Shown piece by piece: positions 5,832 to 7,734 of a stretch of 7,734 nucleotides of DNA (the stretch's first letter is position 1; every line of letters starts with the position of its first letter). The translations under genes were made by a program, and so were the position numbers. The notes under the pieces were generated by a model, which saw nothing but the letters and a program-made list of their open reading frames with translations, searched no databases and was not told where the DNA came from. Source of the stretch: Hyphomicrobiales bacterium. GTDB lineage: Bacteria > Pseudomonadota > Alphaproteobacteria > Rhizobiales > GCA-2746425. The stretch spans positions 48,515 to 56,248 of the forward strand of contig NVXB01000006.1 of the NCBI GenBank assembly GCA_002746425.1. The letters are read 5' to 3'.

Positions 5832-7734
5832 CGCGCCGCTTGGCACTGCAATCAAGCTGTTTCCGCCCTTCAGCACGCCCAATACAGACATCGATGCGCT
5901 GTTGTTGGGCCTGCCAAAACCTCAGATAAAATTTCTACAAGGTGTTGCCGATAATTCGACCCATTTACGCGCCCTGATTCTGCGTGATCGTGATTGGGTT
6001 GACGCCATGATGTCGTCCAGCCTCGATGACTTTCTCACAGTGGCCACACAGGCGCTGATGGACGATATGGCGCTGGCTGATAGCGAAGCGCCCGCCATGG
6101 CTGCCCTGCGCCGTTACAAGGCCAAGACAGCGCTATCAATTGCTTTGTGGGATATCGCCGATGCCACTGACAAGCAGATCATCCTCACCGCATTAACGAA
6201 GGCTGCAGATATTTCGGTTGAGGTTGCCTTAAAATATCTCATCAAGCAGGAAGTGGCTAGCGGCAAGTGCACCTTTGAACCAACCGACGATACGCTGGTG
6301 GGCCTTGGTTTTGTGCTGTTGGGTATGGGCAAGCAGGGCGGTTTTGAGCTGAACTATTCCAGCGATATTGATGTGATTGCGCTTTACGACCCGCAAGCGC
6401 CTGTTTTGGCCGATGGCCAGGAGCCATCGGTGTTTTGGGTGCGGCTGGTCAAGCGGCTGGTTCGGCTGCTGCAAGAGCGCACCGGCGATGGCTATGTTTA
6501 CCGCACAGATTTGCGCCTGCGCCCTGATCCGGCTTCCACACCGCTTGCTGTTTCCTTGCCCGGTGCCTTGCAATATTACGAAAGCCTTGGCCAGAACTGG
6601 GAGCGTGCGGCCTTTATCAAAGCACGGCCGGTATCGGGTGATCTTGCGTTTGGCGATGATTTCCTCAAAGAGATTTCGCCGTTTATCTGGCGCAAATATT
6701 TGGATTACGCCGCGATTGAGGATGTGCATTCCATCAAACGTCAAATCCATGCCCACAAAGGTTTTGGCCACATTTGTAGCGCCGGGCACAACATCAAGCT
6801 TGGCCGGGGCGGCATCCGTGAGATTGAGTTTTTTGTGCAGACCCAACAGCTTATCGCCGGTGGCCGAAACGTTGAATTGCGCCTGCGAGAAACGCTGGCG
6901 GGCCTCAATGAGCTAACCAAAATGGGTTGGGTAACAGAAGAAGCCCGTGTGGACCTGACCAAGGCCTATTGGTTCCTGCGCCAGGTCGAAAACCGCATTC
7001 AGATGCTGGATGATGAGCAGACGCACATCATCCCGGAAAATGAGGAGAAACGGCAAAAACTGGCCAATCTCTCTGGCATTCCAGACTTGGCAGAATTTGA
7101 CCGCGCGCTGATTGAGACTTTCACCACCGTGCAGCGCCACTATGCCGATCTGTTTGAAGAAGCCGAAAGTCTTGCCGCTGAAACTGGCAACCTTGTTTTT
7201 ACCGGCGATGAGGATGACCCCGCCACGATTGAAACCCTTACAGGCTTGGGTTTTCAACAGCCCGCCAGCGCCATTGCCACCATTCGCGGCTGGCATTTTG
7301 GCCGCTTCGCAGCCACGCGCTCTTCCCACGCCCGCAGCGTGCTAACGCAGCTTGTGCCGATTATGCTCAAACAGTTTTCGCTGAGCGGTCAGCCCGATCA
7401 GGCGCTGTCCGGCTTTGATCGCTTTGTCGCGGGTCTGCCTGCCGGGCTGCAACTGTTCTCCCTGCTTAAAACCAATCCTGATCTACTCAAATTACTGTCG
7501 ATTATCTTGGGTGCAGCGCCGCGGCTTGCCGCCACAATTACCCGCCGACCGCATATTCTTGATGCGCTATTGGACCGTGCTTTTTTCGAAACATCCTTCA
7601 AAATGGATGACTTCAGCAATGGCCTCTGCGCCACATTAAAACTGGCAACAGGTTTTGAAGACTCGCTCGATCGTGCCCGCATCTTTACCCAGGAACAAAA
7701 ATTTCTCATTGGCGTGCGCCTGCTAACTGGCACC
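5803..7734 (+). CDS. glnE: Bifunctional glutamine synthetase adenylyltransferase/deadenylase GlnE (3' part outside window)
   Basis: GlnE adds or removes AMP on glutamine synthetase according to nitrogen status, under control of PII proteins and glutamine. The frame runs 644 codons to the window edge with no stop. Seen are the N-terminal nucleotidyltransferase (deadenylylating) domain with GMGKQGGFELNYSSDID, metal-binding Asp188 and Asp190, the DLRLRPD motif at 236-242, the NWERAAFIKARPVSGD block at 265-280, and the IKRQIHA ... GHNIKLGRGGIREIEFF region at 311-344 that closes the first half. The helical middle follows. Family proteins are commonly 950-1000 residues, so the C-terminal adenylylating domain, about a third of the protein, lies beyond the window. 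The GTG start at 5803 is the first possible one after an in-frame stop, has a good ribosome site, and lies 29 bases inside the kinase gene, pointing to translational coupling. Nothing in the visible part suggests inactivation. Confidence 0.95.
   Translation, partial: MNWERLTKDNAPLGTAIKLFPPFSTPNTDIDALLLGLPKPQIKFLQGVADNSTHLRALILRDRDWVDAMMSSSLDDFLTVATQALMDDMALADSEAPAMAALRRYKAKTALSIALWDIADATDKQIILTALTKAADISVEVALKYLIKQEVASGKCTFEPTDDTLVGLGFVLLGMGKQGGFELNYSSDIDVIALYDPQAPVLADGQEPSVFWVRLVKRLVRLLQERTGDGYVYRTDLRLRPDPASTPLAVSLPGALQYYESLGQNWERAAFIKARPVSGDLAFGDDFLKEISPFIWRKYLDYAAIEDVHSIKRQIHAHKGFGHICSAGHNIKLGRGGIREIEFFVQTQQLIAGGRNVELRLRETLAGLNELTKMGWVTEEARVDLTKAYWFLRQVENRIQMLDDEQTHIIPENEEKRQKLANLSGIPDLAEFDRALIETFTTVQRHYADLFEEAESLAAETGNLVFTGDEDDPATIETLTGLGFQQPASAIATIRGWHFGRFAATRSSHARSVLTQLVPIMLKQFSLSGQPDQALSGFDRFVAGLPAGLQLFSLLKTNPDLLKLLSIILGAAPRLAATITRRPHILDALLDRAFFETSFKMDDFSNGLCATLKLATGFEDSLDRARIFTQEQKFLIGVRLLTGT

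Noticed and set aside
6229..6846. 205-codon open frame on the - strand opposite glnE
   Set aside because: Antisense to conserved GlnE motifs, with no recognisable protein features.

Overview
The window looks like a chromosomal segment of an alphaproteobacterium, most probably of the Hyphomicrobiales (Rhizobiales). The main reason is gene order. From memory of genomes such as Sinorhizobium meliloti, a cytochrome c maturation operon ending in ccmH/cycL is followed by degP, an OmpR-type response regulator, its histidine kinase and glnE, and that order is seen here. All genes are on the + strand, base composition is moderately GC-rich and codon use looks even throughout, so nothing suggests recent transfer. 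The species cannot be named from the sequence.

Layout: (1) 1-459, the end of the cytochrome c maturation operon (ccmH), whose start codon probably lies just outside the window. (2) 539-1789, a two-domain protein joining an alpha/beta hydrolase to an OsmC peroxidase-like domain; it sits between ccmH and degP, where I do not expect a gene in the usual arrangement. (3) 1790-1982, a non-coding leader with one strong stem-loop and a small inverted repeat. (4) 1983-3512, degP, a periplasmic serine protease with two PDZ domains. (5) 3513-3712, a structured non-coding gap with a likely terminator, further stem-loops that could pair in competing ways, and a 10-bp palindrome. (6) 3713-5831, a response regulator and membrane sensor kinase with overlapping genes. 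(7) 5803 to the window edge, the first 644 codons of glnE, which overlaps the kinase gene.

As a whole the segment combines envelope and redox protein care (CcmH thiol reduction of apocytochrome c, an OsmC-type peroxidase, DegP quality control), an envelope-facing two-component system, and nitrogen control through GlnE. The regulator, kinase and glnE overlap in a chain (17 and 29 bases), so they are very likely co-transcribed and translationally coupled. I found no mobile element, CRISPR array, tRNA, rRNA or clearly new system. The points most worth a second look are the hydrolase-OsmC gene in this position, the degP-regulator gap, and the coupling of glnE to a two-component system.
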